A stretch of 64,000 nucleotides of DNA from Dermanyssus gallinae (Eukaryota > Arthropoda > Arachnida > Mesostigmata > Dermanyssidae): NCBI GenBank assembly GCA_003439945.1, contig QVRM01005222.1:151501-215500 (forward strand), in the 5' to 3' direction. Position 1 is the stretch's first letter; each line of letters opens with the position of its first letter. Positions 10,722 through 22,175 of this stretch are shown piece after piece. Both the position numbers and the translations under genes were made by a program. Under the pieces are notes generated by a model that did no database searches, was not told the origin of the DNA, and saw only the letters and a list, made by a program, of their open reading frames with translations.

Positions 10722-11773
10722 GAGGCCCCGCTTACAATTCGCTCTGCCTCTGGCGGCACAGCATCGGTTTACCACGGTGCACCTACGTAGCGATGAGCGA
10801 CCATCTCCATCCTCTAAGTATACCGAAAGTCTTGCGGCTTATGATAAGACTTAGATGTATTAAGCAAGGTGCTAAACATCGGCCTAGAAAGAAAAATATG
10901 GGGCTAAGCAAGGCTTCCGATATCTGAGGCGAGTCTTTAGATTAGAAGGGCTTCCGAGCTCGCCACCGTAAGCTACGCTGCGCCGCTAAATCAGTTCGGC
11001 TCGTTAGCGGGATCGTTCGTCGATGAAACAATACAAAAGAGTAAAATAAATTTAAAAAAAGCAGCCGTCTTAGCAGAAGAAACTGTTAGAGCTCTATTTG
11101 ACCATGGCTCTCAAAAGAGCATGTAAACCAGCTTACGCCTATGGCGCGTACAAAAACAAAAAAAAACGGCAAGAGAAGTCGTAGATAATTTCACATCACC
11201 GAAACAACGTGCCATTTTTCTAGAAACACAGCATTCTTTAACCGGCCATTGGCTTAGAGCCCTGTGCTCACACCAGTTCAGCACAATTCGGGTTCCCCAT
11301 TCCTTTCGCATGGTGTCGGCTATCAGGATAAGTGCATCCATTTGTGAGCCATTTTCATAAGCATCGTATCGGGTGAATCTGTCGACCCTGATGATCTGGT
11401 CAGGATAGGTGGGTCACAGATGCACCTGTCTGGATGGGTCACAGAACCCGGAGACTTAGACAAGCGAAGAAATATCTCAGGCCGTCAAGAAGTTACTGTT
11501 TTGTGTCTATTGCCCTGGAGTCATTGAGATCCATCCGCGTAGGAGCTGATTAGATTCTCAAGGATATCGCGTAATGCATAAACGAAATGACTCATGTATG
11601 ATTAACGTGATGAACAGTTTCTAAGATAGGTGGCGTCGTTGGCTTTCTTCACAGCGAACTTTCAACGTGGACGCTTGTTCATATCTCACAATTGCTCAAA
11701 AAATAAAAGAATTTTGAGGTTCAATTGAGCTGATAAAAATTAATACACAAAAATATCGTTTATAAATAAGTAC

Positions 11774-11921
11774 CTGTCCTCCGGGGGTGGTTCCCAAACA
11801 TCCGGATCATGAGGCTGCTGTTGCATCATTGGGTTGCCTCCATGAAGTCCACCGATTGAGTGCATTTCGCCGGACGGGCCGACCCTCCACGCCTGTGCTT
11901 GGGTTAAAGCACTACCAGCAC
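11774..11921 (-). CDS. KATNA1: Katanin p60 exon 3 (linker)
   Basis: Enters in phase 1 after a TTTTTTAG acceptor and leaves in phase 2 at GACAG|GTACTT. It encodes a Gly, Met and Gln-rich linker ending in DPDVWEPPPED, the hallmark linker motif of p60 katanins. The next exon must begin in phase 2; I could not find it in the window. Confidence 0.88.
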
Positions 11922-11968
11922 CTAAAAAATTATATTTGTATATATATTCATGTGTGTTACAAAAAGTT

Positions 11969-12013
<45 letters not shown>

Positions 12014-12801
12014 GGCAGCACATACACATTTTCCTACGCCCATTTATTCAGAACTTGTACTGCACGGTTCCCGATGCTTTCGTTTTCAATCGAATTGTTA
12101 TAATACCTCGACAACTACAGTATCCGAACTGAAATTATTATTCTAATTAGAGAAGCGAGTGCTAAAAAAAACTTGATCTGTGACAGCTTACTCCATTAAA
12201 TTCAACTTTGACGATTTAGGTTCTACTCGATTAGATGAACCAATACGAACAAGATGACCTACAGTTCAAACTACAGCAGAACATATGAGACGGCACACTT
12301 ACAGTGTGAAGATCCTACTTAAAAAATCTGTGGGCTATATAATTAGAATTTTTAAAGGCGCAGAGATCTTCCTGTACTACAAAAGATAAGGTTCTTATCA
12401 ACAGATTGCGGTTTACAAGTTTATGTAGACTTACCATTCATCTTATGCATACCTGCAACGGCCACTCGCAGATCGGATTCGTTCTTAAACGCAGATATGG
12501 TCGATACAACTTCTTTTAGCTGGCTGTACTCCGTGCTCATTTGCTGAAGAATCTACACGAGACATAGCAAGCAGACAGCATTCTTAATCAGCGGCAACCT
12601 AGAGAGAACCTAAATAGCAGACTACTAAGGAGACTACTACGACCATAAACACACGCGAAGTCAACGATGATGATTATAATAATAACAACAACAACAACAA
12701 CAATATTAATATTCGCTGTAACACAAGAATAGTACATGCGGCCAGAGAAAACAACAAGTAATCATGCGTGCCAACCATCAGGTGAAACTAACAGGAGAGC
12801 A

Positions 12802-12844
<43 letters not shown>

Positions 12845-13068
12845 TGGCGGCCAGACCGTTGACAGGAACTCACCGTCTTCCAGGCTTCGCTGCGCTGAAC
12901 GTCGTTGGCGCTGTCGTGCGGGATGGCCCGCAGGACGCCCTGCACGCTCTGCATGACGCCCTCGTAGTAGACGAGCGCGCTCTCATAGTTACCGAGCAGT
13001 GCCAGCTCGCGGGCCATCTGCACGTTCTCAGCGATCGACGAAAAATTGGGCGTCATTCTCTCGAGCAT
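11774..13068 (-). CDS. KATNA1: Katanin p60 ATPase subunit, 5' part of gene (three exons)
   Basis: Katanin p60 is the AAA ATPase that severs microtubules. Three minus-strand exons (13068-12874, 12552-12435, 11921-11774) join in frame. Together they encode about 153 residues, the N-terminal third of the protein. Exon 1 carries the MIT domain: residues 12-45 contain AENVQMARELALLGNYESAL and then VYYEGV, a very close match to the family's EN-x-K-x-ARE-x-ALLGNY-x-SA-x-VYY pattern. Exon 3 ends with DPDVWEPPPED, the conserved DPDVW-PPP linker of p60. The start at 13068 is chosen because the MIT domain begins directly after it; an in-frame ATG at 13056 is an alternative. The AAA domain is not in view, so the gene is probably cut by the left window edge. 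A KATNAL1-type paralogue cannot be excluded. Confidence 0.88.
11971..12009. repeat. (TA)n in katanin intron 2
   Basis: A TA run of about 39 bp in the intron between exons 2 and 3, close to the exon 3 acceptor. Confidence 0.9.
12435..12552 (-). CDS. KATNA1: Katanin p60 exon 2
   Basis: Begins ILQQMSTEYSQLKEV directly after a TAG acceptor and ends at AATG|GTAAGT, phase 1. A second donor, GCAG|GTATGC, lies 16 to 18 bases upstream in the same phase. Use of it would drop six residues (GMHKMN region) without a frameshift. The segment matches the end of the MIT helix bundle and the start of the linker. Confidence 0.85.
12807..12845. repeat. (TA)n in katanin intron 1
   Basis: A TA run of about 38 bp just downstream of the exon 1 donor in gene orientation. 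Confidence 0.9.
12874..13068 (-). CDS. KATNA1: Katanin p60 exon 1 (MIT domain)
   Basis: Sixty-five codons starting MLERMTPNFSS and ending ...SEAWKT. The donor is ACG|GTGAGT on the minus strand, phase 0. Microtubule-interacting and trafficking helices occupy nearly the whole exon. The frame stays open upstream to 13533, but that part is Ser, Leu and Cys-rich from GA and GCA repeats and looks like untranslated leader. Confidence 0.9.
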
Positions 13069-13970
13069 GGCAGCACTGACGCCGCGCCACAAAGCACCAC
13101 CGGCACGTACAACAAACGACAAACAACAGAGCGAGAGAGAGAGAGAGAAAGAGCGAGAGAGAGATAGACAGGGGAGAAGAACAGAGACAGCAAGATGAGT
13201 TCGGCGACAGCAACAGGTCGACAGGTCACACAGACAGGGTGGTGGACAAGTCGAGAGAAGCGTCGTCACAACGCAAGCGAAGGCGACGACGGCGAACACC
13301 GAGGCTCCGCGAAGACTCACCGAGTCTTCAGTGGCGGTCGCAGCAATAGCAGCAGCAGCAGCAATGGCAATAGTACCGGTAGCTTGCACCACAGCTTGCA
13401 GCGCAGGCACGGTTTTACCAATGAAGTTACAGTTAGCAAGAACGCAAAATGCTCGGTGGTCAACTCGCCTGGTCGGCCGTTCACTCTCCGACAGGCACGT
13501 ACAAATCGATTCGAGCTGATGTCGCTGCGACACAACACTCGTTTAGTTGATTTCGTTGATATGTTTGAAGACTTCCTTCCGTCGACCTCGTCCAGGCGCC
13601 GCAGGTCAGACGACTCGACGATATTGAACGAGAGGTGACGACGATATTGAACGTGATGACCAGGCGTTCGTGATGGTGACGCTGAACGTGGTCGTCAACG
13701 ATGGAATTGCCGTCCGCCGTGCAAATTGTTGGTTGAGAGAGTGTCGAAACAGCTACCTCGGCCACCACTGCCAACCTCTGCCTTCTGATTGATTGATGAA
13801 GTTCGATTTCGCTGCAAGTCAACTCGATGTCACGATAGTTTCACTATCCATCCATCCGTTCCGTCAAATACACCTGAAATGGCCAGTATCTGACATAAAT
13901 ATGATAGCCGCGCAAATTACTATATCAATAGCAAACAAAGCGCAACTTCCGTAGAACTACTCACATTACT

Positions 13971-14011
<41 letters not shown>

Positions 14012-14360
14012 TTCCAATTTACATACTCATAATATTGTAGCTAACCCCCATTACAGCAAAATTGCAAACACCATGCCAGCAATACTATGAAAGGATTTAT
14101 TTAAATAGCAGTTCTTAAATGCAAATGTGCTAAAACAAAGCTTTTCTATGTATTTTACTTGCCAACATTCGTTCGTTAGGACGTTAATAGGAAAAGAAAG
14201 CTCCGAGTGAGACGTCAATAGTTCAGGTTCCTTTGTATACCCCTCCTTAAATAGAAATTTAATGAAATGACAAGATTAGCAAATCGAGTAGCCCATGATC
14301 TAAACTACATCAAGAGGACGCAGCTATTAGGTGTAAGAGCGTTTATAAATAATCTAATGT
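13069..14360. other. Katanin 5' flank and intergenic DNA
   Basis: Holds (GA)n at 13129-13165, GCA-type repeats near 13340-13380 and (TA)n at 13973-14012. The katanin promoter and 5' untranslated region should lie here, but I see no TATA box or other element that I can assign. Confidence 0.5.
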
Positions 14361-14531
14361 CGAGCCCAGTGGGGTGGTGCATTCGTCTGCGGATTTCGGA
14401 GGAGACACGTAAGTGCGCGGGTTCGAGCCCCACCGTTGCACATTTGTTTTTATGAGGGTCCGTCTATGAAGCAATGCGAAAAACAGTACCGTGGACGTAA
14501 AATCTTGGCTGAAGGTCAGCTCGAAAAAAAA
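14361..14531 (+). mobile_element. SINE family A, copy 4
   Basis: Starts GAGCCCAGTGGGGTGGTGC and has an excellent box B, GGGTTCGAGCCCCAC. The body includes GGGTCCGTCTATGAAGCAAT and it ends in an A-rich AAAAAAAATTAAATAAATC tail. AAATAATCTAATG before and AAATAAATCAAATG after may be a diverged target-site duplication. Confidence 0.85.
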
Positions 14532-15901
14532 TTAAATAAATCAAATGCTGTTACCAGCTCCGTATCACATGGGGAGTAAATTAATTTGATAAAAACGACA
14601 AAAGAAAAAAAAATCTCCCTCAACCACGTATGGCTCCACAACAGCTAGTAGCGTCTCTTACTTACAGCTCCATGTTTTACGCCCTGGAATTATATTGTCC
14701 ACTAAATTCCGCTATTGTACATACGTTTAGGTAAATAAAATCGCTGCAGAATGGAAAAGCTGACATTAGTGTTTTAGCGGTTTTCTGCCTTTCGAAGATC
14801 CGCCGGATGCTTGCATGCTACCTTTTTTAGGTTTTACATGGACGAATAAGTGGCTAGCGTGTACGCAACATTTCTCACGTTACGATGTGCTCTCATTTAA
14901 TGCCCAAAATGACCTATAGGAGGTTTCTCAATTTAAGCACACTGTTGCTGCAGAGCCATTTGCTAGCTATTACAGATTACTTACGTTCTTCTTGCTGAAG
15001 TACGCATACCCCCCACAAGTAGACAATACATATATGACTATGATAAATTGTCACACATCCCTTTTATGTGCTAAAAAATGATTTAATGTTATGTCATTCT
15101 TGCAGATGTGACGTAAATGAATGGTAAGTTGGCGGGTTGGCACCACCCTCGTTATATATATATATATATATATATATATACAAGGAGCTTCAATAAATAA
15201 CAGCTTATATTTTCTTCTTTGAGCCGGAATAGACCCCTAATTAGATTATGAAGTTCTGTTTACCAAAAATAATTGTTGAAAATATTGCGGCTAAGTACGC
15301 AGATGTAGAGGATGCAGAACCTGGTTCTTACACTGCGGAGCAATAAATTCACGCTAGAGTGACCTCTCAGAGACCTTTGAAAAAAAAGAGTGCTCTGTGT
15401 GAGGAGCCGAGAACTATGTGAGGTACTCCAAATTTGGTGTGTCCTTGTGAACAATTAGTCGAACTGTTCTCGAGGATTGCAGATATTAATTCTATACCCT
15501 AACAGGTAGACAGAACTTTTTTGAGACCGATAGAACGAACAAACTGGCGGAGCATATGCGCATGTTCTGGAAGCCTCGAAATCTAGTAAAACTCAACAAA
15601 ATAACACCGATTCGCTCCCTCTCGCTTCGATTCAGCAGACATTTGCAAATCTTATAGGCATGTTTTGCAAGATGCCTGTAAGCGGCTTAGGCCTCGGACG
15701 GTTGAAGCGGTGATTCAAACAAACGGCGGTTACAACGGTTGAATAAGTCGTCTGCTGGGAGTGTCTCTACCTGTACGTGCAACAAATGTCTGCCATACAT
15801 ATTTCTCTCTGCCTATATTCACCTCTGACAAGGGCCACGCGGCGTGCTTACGTGAGCCGTTACCGTGGAATCGTCACGCACTTCACACACACGTGTTTAT
15901 A
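14532..15901. other. Intergenic DNA
   Basis: No recognisable gene. A (TA)n tract lies at 15152-15180. Short chance ORFs only. Confidence 0.5.
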
Positions 15902-16102
15902 AAGTGTGTTGCAAAAAATTAGCAACTCATGTTTTTTTGCGATAATTTCGGCTTGGTTTATTTGAATGGCTTGACATTTTAAGCGCATGATGTACATGAC
16001 GAAACATAAGTATAGTGTTGATTTCATTGCAATCTCCAAATCGGTTCATACAAAAAATAAAAAAGTGTGAAAAAACAGTGTTGCAAAATATTAGCAACAA
16101 TA
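15902..16102. repeat. Left terminal inverted repeat of Tc1 copy 1
   Basis: About 201 bp, matching the reverse complement of 17394-17594 with few mismatches. Outer and inner direct-repeat motifs lie 172 bp apart. Confidence 0.9.
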
Positions 16103-16264
16103 ACATGCTAACAACACAGCTCTTGTTTGTAAAGGATAGTCGATACTACAGCTGATATTCGATCCCAGGGATCAAATGTCAGGAATATTGTCTAGCTAAA
16201 TCAATCGTTATATAGCTGCAAAATATTCTACAGCTTAGTCGTTGTTCCGAACTAACGGTCGTAC

Positions 16265-17328
16265 AAAGGATCTTTCGGATAACGAAAAGACAAGAAGTGA
16301 GGCATATGCTGAGCTCGGTCATACAGTAACTGCTATAGCAACCAGATTAGGACGGCATAAGAGCACCATCAGCAGGTTCTTACACCCTGGAGTGAACCAA
16401 AGGTGCAGATCTAACAGTGGGCGTAAGCCAGTTTTGACTATTCGAGATCGGCGAAGGATCATACAGTTGGCTACTCATGACCAAATGTCTTCTTCCAGGA
16501 TCAGGACTACTTTGGGAGTGCCAGTGCACCGATCCACAGTGTACCGAGTGTTAAGTTCTGACAAAAACGTGCGATACGCGAAAAGGAAGCTTATGCCGCG
16601 ACTGCAACCGAAGCACATTGTCGCACGGCGTGAATTTTCGCATATATACCAAACTTGGGATAACGAGTGGAAAAACATCGTCTTCTCGGATGAAAAGAAA
16701 TTTAATCTCGATGGCCCTGACGGCTGTCAGTACTATTGGCACGACTTACGGAAGGAACCTCGTTAAAGGATTTAGAATGTACTCATTCCAATTACGAAGC
16801 CTCATTTAAGACCCGCATTGTTATTTTTTGTCACTACCTAAATGGTTCTCGAAACGTGTGGCCGGTGGTGGCTCTGTGAAATATTGGGGCGCGTTTGGAT
16901 ATAATGGGAAGTCTGATCTAGTCGAGATTGTGGGCCGAAACAATTCTGACATGTACCAGCGCATTGTCGGTTCCCAGTTAGAAGCCCACTTCAGAAGAAT
17001 TGGGGGACCTGACGCAGTTTTTCAACAAGACAACGCCACGTTTCATACCTCGGCTAGCACTATAGCCTTTTTTCAAGAACAAGGAGTGCCACTTTTTGAC
17101 TGGCCGGCATTAAGTCCAGACCTGAATCCTATTGAAAATCTTTGGGGACATTTGGTAAAGCAGATTTACGCAAATGGTCGACAATATAATCATTTGTCGG
17201 ACCTCAAAGAAGCTGTCCAGCAAGCATGGACTAATATTCCACTTTCGTACTTACAACAGCTCATTAACTCCATGAAAGACCGAGTTTACGATTTGATTCA
17301 GAAGAAGGGACGAAAAACCCGTTTCTAG
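16265..17328 (+). pseudogene. Tc1 transposase, broken (copy 1)
   Basis: The N-terminal part has paired helix-turn-helix DNA-binding features (TVTAIATRLGRHKSTISRFL; later RIRTTLGVPVHRSTVYRVL). The catalytic part shows NIVFSDEKKFN (first D), VFQQDNATFHTS (second D) and DLNPIENLWGHL (E), with 34 residues between the second D and E, so it is DD34E. Two lesions are visible. The start codon region is missing, a 24-bp deletion relative to the second copy. A 79-bp insertion at 16761-16839 breaks the frame between the first D region and KWFSKRVAGGGSVKYWG. Otherwise the frame is open to the stop at 17326-17328. Confidence 0.9.
16761..16839. other. 79-bp insertion inside Tc1 copy 1
   Basis: Absent from the otherwise nearly identical copy at 39678-41282. 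It is bordered by ACCT on both sides (16757-16760 and 16836-16839), as a 4-bp duplication would leave. No similarity to the other repeats in the window was noticed. Confidence 0.75.
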
Positions 17329-17393
17329 AGTAAAATATGTAGTTTCAAATGAGCCATACAGTCCTGCTAAGAATCGAATACGCTGTAAGGCGC

Positions 17394-17594
17394 TATTGTT
17401 GCTAATATTTTGCAACACTGTTTTTTCACACTTTTTTATTTTTTGTATGAACCGATGTTGAGATTGCAATGAAATCAACACTATAATCATGTTTCGTCAT
17501 GTACATCATGCGCTTAAAATTTCAAGCCATTCAAATAAACCAAGCCGAAATTATCACAAAAAAACATGAGTTGCTAATTTTTTGCAACACACTT
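17394..17594. repeat. Right terminal inverted repeat of Tc1 copy 1
   Basis: Reverse-complement partner of the left repeat. The flanking TA at 17595-17596 runs into a (TA)n microsatellite. Confidence 0.9.
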
Positions 17595-17596
17595 TA

Positions 17597-20160
17597 TATA
17601 TGTGTATATATATATATGATGTTACGCACAAACAAGTAATAAATGCGTCAATTCATCGGTTACCAGCCCTAGATCACGATTTATCATTTGTTACAGCCGG
17701 TTTATCATTGTACAATTAAAATGCCTAGTTACAGGTATCGAACAAGTTGTCCTTCTGTGTATCTGCTGTTGAGCTGATACAGAGTCATGGCATATATCGT
17801 CCCCAATCGTACCTATGTGTATATCTCATGCGCAAACGAGTGCTGATAAAGATATGCGAGACACATCTATATCAACAGTCGTTCTCGGGATTGCTCGCAT
17901 GTAATCCCCCGATTCATCTTGATAGTGCTGTGTTGATTCGCATTAACTAACTTCAGCCTTTCTTCATTTGAAGGTCATCAGTCACCCATAGGTTGCGAAA
18001 ATCGGCCTCTCCGTTGACAAAATACTATTTCTACTGCTATTACTATACTACTATTATTTATATAACAATTGTTCTTACGACAACTGCTACTATAGAACAG
18101 AAAAAAAGTGCCCGGAAAAACGCCTTTTTGCGTATTACAACCGGCATTTTCAATGACACGCGCTTCTTGACAGGAAAGCCGGAAAACACAAAAAACACGA
18201 GCACAGATGCACTCAATGCCAGAGGCGGTGCCTTACCCTGCCCCCATTATCGTTGTTGTTTTTGTAATTGTTATATTATCATCATTATTTGTAAAAAATG
18301 CGTTCACTTGTTGGAGCGGCTCGCATTAGCCGCGGTCGGCGCCGCGTGCCCTCCCTGTATTGCGAACGGGCCCCGACCTGTCTCAGTGGAGGCGTCAAAA
18401 TCAGACTTTGCCTGTTCGTAATCACACACACACCCACACATCTACCTCTACAGACGCCTGCGGACAGACGCCCGCACATACTCGAACGACACACAGTTAG
18501 CGGGAACAACCCACCGGCGCCACATGGCAAACAATACACCCGAACGCAAATGATCTGTGGCCAGCCCAATCTCCCATCGAGTTTACGAGGGCGCCCATCC
18601 ACGCATGTGCCCAATATGTCATTATTCTCTACCGACCGCAGCAACATGAGTAATGAACGAAAGCAGATTTATGGAACGCGTTACCTTTCCGCTACGTTTG
18701 CCGGACGTTTCCTGTATCTCCCTAGCTTGCTATTCCTCTCTCTCTCTCTCATGCCCTCCGCCCCCTATGCATCTATATATCTATCTTCTCACATGTTCGT
18801 CTTTATTGACCTTCTCTTTCATTTTGTTCTCCTTCTACTATTTCTTCTCACTATTCCTTCTGCCTCTACCCTGCAGCTAGACCGACGACGACTCGACTCA
18901 TTTGAAGCGTGTTCGTCGTGTTCGTCGTCTCTGCCATGTCGTGTCGTGCCGTTCAAGATCGTACGTACGTATTGAGTCTCCTCTCAGCCCAGCTCATTCG
19001 ATCTATGTAGTCCTTCGTAGCGCGAAAGAGTGATTGCCCCTCCGCCAGCCAGCCAGCCGGCCACATCGATCATCTTTGCCCGATCGAGGCCAACGAAATG
19101 TCGTGTTATTATTATTATCGTGAGACGCCGAGAAGACGCACGCCTGACGAAATCCGGCACTTTTCTCTCACTCGATTCTCTCTCTCTCTCTCTCTGGCTA
19201 TCTTCCCCATGAGGGCCATTCCCAACGAATCCACAGTACACGGTCGGTTGAGCTTACGGCTCATTGCAAAACAAACGAAAGAGACCAGAAGGTTTTTGTT
19301 GTCGGTGTTGCTAGTTGGTGTTGTGTTGTTGCTAGTTGGTGTTGTGTTGTTATTGTTGATGCAGTTGCTGTCGCTTTTGTCACCGTCATAGTCGTCGTCA
19401 ACAACAACAACAAGAACTTGTCAAAACAGACGGAGGAAGCAAAACTCTTCGATCTTTCCCGGCCTGGTTCCCTGTCTTCTCACTTTCTCGATCTCTCCCT
19501 TTTTCTCTCTGTTGGTTGGCTGGTTAAGCGGCGAGCCGTTTAATCAACTACCGAACAACGTTCATTTACTCAGAAAAACTCGCCACGAAGTTGCAGGGGA
19601 GGGGGGGGCAAGAGCTTGGAAGGCGCACTTCTCCACCCACGCACAGAAGCTGTCAATACACTACCTGTGTCCGTTGACGCCAGCTGCTGCTGCTGCCGTC
19701 GCGGAAGACGACGTTTCGAGAGCCCCGTATTAAACCAAGCCACCGGTATCGCAGTCCAGTGGTCGTCGGTCTCTCAGCCACTGGGTTAATCAATAGACCC
19801 ACAAAACAGTTAGTCTTCCTGCCAACATTATTTGGCTTGTCGGTGGCTAGAAAAAAAGCCTGCCTGACGTGTCCTTGCACGCAGCGTAACATTTTAAATA
19901 CATCACGTAGCGGCGCAGACTTACAGGAACGCATACACGCTCGGTATAGTTTGGTCGTTGAACTGGCGTACCTTAATCGCCGAAATCTTCGTCTGGCATG
20001 GTCACGTCTGAAGTTGTTATATATTTTGCAAAATTTTAGACGACACTACAAATAAATTGTACTCTTTTCCAATAGTAAAGACGATTCCACTGTCAAATTG
20101 TTTCGTTATAATTGAACGCGAAATGAAATGAGATTTTAGAGAAGACGTGGGATAGACTAG
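17597..20160. other. Intergenic DNA
   Basis: Includes TC-rich stretches (18735-18850 and 19165-19195) and a GTT/GTTGCTAGTTG tandem repeat at about 19298-19355. The longest frame, 18298-18975, is Ser, Leu and Pro-rich with no domain and is probably fortuitous. Confidence 0.5.
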
Positions 20161-20445
20161 TATTGCAATGTGGTGGCGCGATATAGGGATCTAGTGCGCT
20201 GGTTATGATTGTGATTTAACGGGTGTCGCCGGTTCGATCCCCAGTGTTGATCAAATTTTCTTTGAGCGGTGCTCATTGAGAATAGATGACAGACCGTACC
20301 GCTGAGAGTCAGCGGCTATGCTGCCACAAGGACTGTTGAGAAAACCCTAGATATCTCAACATGTCTGGCCCTCGATGCATTGAATATGCGTCAGGATGAG
20401 TTCCAAGCCGTAAGGAACGGAAGATGGCCTAGAATGCTTCTAAGC
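20161..20445 (+). mobile_element. tRNA-derived SINE, family B, copy 1
   Basis: The 5' region has a tRNA-like box A (near 20192-20205) and a perfect box B, GGTTCGATCC, at 20231-20240. The body includes CTGAGAGTCAGCGG, AAACCCTAGATATCTCAACA and GGAACGGAAGATGGCCTAGA. That body recurs at 36298-36491 and 49917-50032. This is the only copy in the window retaining the tRNA-like head. Confidence 0.75.
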
Positions 20446-21862
20446 CTAGATGACCTAAAAGCAACCTTCCTAATTTGTTTTTATTCTAGACTACTCTTGC
20501 ATCTGCATACAGAATAAATGCTCATTACGTTAGGAGTGAAACTCCGTGTCCTGGTTACGTGTTGCAAAAAGCTTTTTGGGATCAAGACGTAAGTAGATCT
20601 GGAGCTTTCGCGTAGTCTGGTCGGGTTTGCGTCAAACGTGAGAGCCTTAGCGACAACCCTTATACTCACCGGTCCAATTATACACCCTTATACTTACCGG
20701 CCAATCACGGATAAATAAAATTGACAATGCCAATCACGGATAAATAAAATTGACAAAATCAGAAAAACACTGAGCTCGCCAATCGACGAATAACTAGCAG
20801 AATGACAATTTTGAAAGAAGTTTCGGGAGTAAGGGAGCCCTAAATTTCCAGCAACAACACCCCTCCACAGTGAATTGCACCAAACATGTGGCTGACTGAC
20901 GAAGATTATTATATGAAATCGAAAATTCGCTAACGCAAATAAAGATTGTCGAAAACTGGAGTGAAAAGAGTAAAATAAAGAAATGCATTTGATCGAAGGG
21001 AAACTACTTTGACAGGACAGGAAAAAAGTCCCTGTGCATTTAATAAATGCTCTCTTCGTTATCAATACAGCCCCTGAAATTTGCGGCGACCAGTTTGCCC
21101 CTGACCCCTGCAGCCACAATGTGCTACAATATCCAGCTCATCTCATTGGTAGCAGCTGTTTGCTACGAGGGGGCTGCTAGCTGCCCAAATAGAGTAGCCC
21201 ATACGTTGTGGTTCCAATCCGGTGGGGCGTATAAGCCTACGAAGCCTTAGCCGATCCCCTGGCGTACACTCCTCTTCGGAGAGAAGACAGCCATGGGCCG
21301 CCCTTGACTGTGTCTCGTTTTTGCGCTTGTGATTCTGTCTCCCTTGTGACTCTCGCCTTTTTCTCGCGCGCGCGTACTTTTCCTCCAGCGTCTCTTCTAG
21401 CTTCTTTCAGCTTGCTCTTTCGGCCTACTCGGGCCTATAATAATGCTCAACTGCTCGTTTTCCTATCCTCCCCTCCCTCCTCTCGTATTGTTGTTGTTGC
21501 TGGTGTTGCTGTTGTTGAAGGCCGAAAACAGGCCACATTGCCGCGACAGCCATAGGAAAAGTTCGCCGGAAGCTCAGAGTTAGCTAGGCAGCCGCACAAC
21601 CCGCAGTCGTCGCAACACGGCAAAAATAAGTGGACGTACGTAGTACCGTCATCCATCCGAGACATGAGCATTTCGCCAGAATCATCGCATGATAATGAGG
21701 TGTCGGTGTCGACCGCGGAGACGAGAGCGGTAGACAGACCGCCCCAATGCATCGCGGCAACAGTTGTGGCGGCTGGGTGACTAGGCCGTCTCCTGGTTGA
21801 TGGTCTGCTCGCCGGTTTGGCCAACACCCGACGCACGTCAAAACCACAACAATAATAGCAAA
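20446..21862. other. Intergenic DNA
   Basis: Contains a tandem duplication of about 33 bp at 20701-20759 (CCAATCACGGATAAATAAAA twice). Around 21145-21245 a GGTAGCAGCTG and a GGTTCCAATCC resemble decayed tRNA promoter boxes, too weak to call a tRNA. No gene recognised. Confidence 0.5.
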
Positions 21863-22175
21863 GTGGCAGCAGCAGCAGCAACAACAACAACAATAACACA
21901 ACAGAGCAGCAGCAACAACAACAACAACAACAACAATAACAACACAACAGCAGCAATAATAACAGTATACCAACAAGAACGGCGACGCCTACGACGACAA
22001 AAGCAGCTTAGTCGAACGAGACTCTTAGGCAGAGTGACAACAGCGGGCCCTACGGCCGATACAGCGAGGGGTCCTGCGGGAGCAGGACTAACATCTAACG
22101 ACCAGCGCGGCGGCAGCAGCAGCATCAACAGTAACAGCAATAACAGCAATAACAACAACAACAACAACGAAGACA
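21863..22175. repeat. CAA/CAG trinucleotide-rich tract
   Basis: Clusters of CAACAA and CAGCAG at 21863-21965 and 22120-22172 flank a more complex GC-rich segment. They create Gln and Asn runs on the plus strand and Leu and Val runs on the minus strand. Confidence 0.85.

Larger units (their letters stand above)
9395..11773. other. Presumed katanin intron or left flank; no exon recognised
   Basis: If the katanin gene continues leftward, this is intron. I looked on the minus strand for Walker A (GPPGTGKT) and Walker B (IDEIDS) coding patterns and saw none. It contains a long (TA)n tract at 9995-10072 and two 47-bp direct repeats at 10108 and 10675. Confidence 0.45.
15902..17594 (+). mobile_element. 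Tc1-like DNA transposon, copy 1 (IR/DR type)
   Basis: Bounded by inverted repeats of about 201 bp (15902-16102 and 17394-17594) that begin AAGTGTGTTGC, flanked by the expected TA target duplication on both sides. Each inverted repeat holds two copies of a transposase-site-like motif, GTGTTGCAAAA-TTAGCAAC. On the left these lie at 15906-15926 and 16078-16098; on the right at 17398-17418 and 17570-17590. This is the IR/DR arrangement known from Minos- and Sleeping Beauty-like Tc1 elements. The coding frame is broken, so it is non-autonomous today. Confidence 0.92.

Noticed and set aside
13069..13533. In-frame N-terminal extension of katanin exon 1
   Set aside because: The frame is open, but the peptide is repeat-derived (Ala, Leu, Ser, Cys runs). 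Known p60 katanins start just before the MIT domain.
18298..18975. 225-residue plus-strand open frame
   Set aside because: Low-complexity Ser/Leu/Pro composition from TC-rich DNA, no domain, no homology recognised, overlapping frames open on the other strand.
21145..21245. tRNA-like boxes near 21150 and 21215
   Set aside because: Box B reads GGTTCCAATCC instead of GGTTCGAATCC and no cloverleaf could be drawn by eye.
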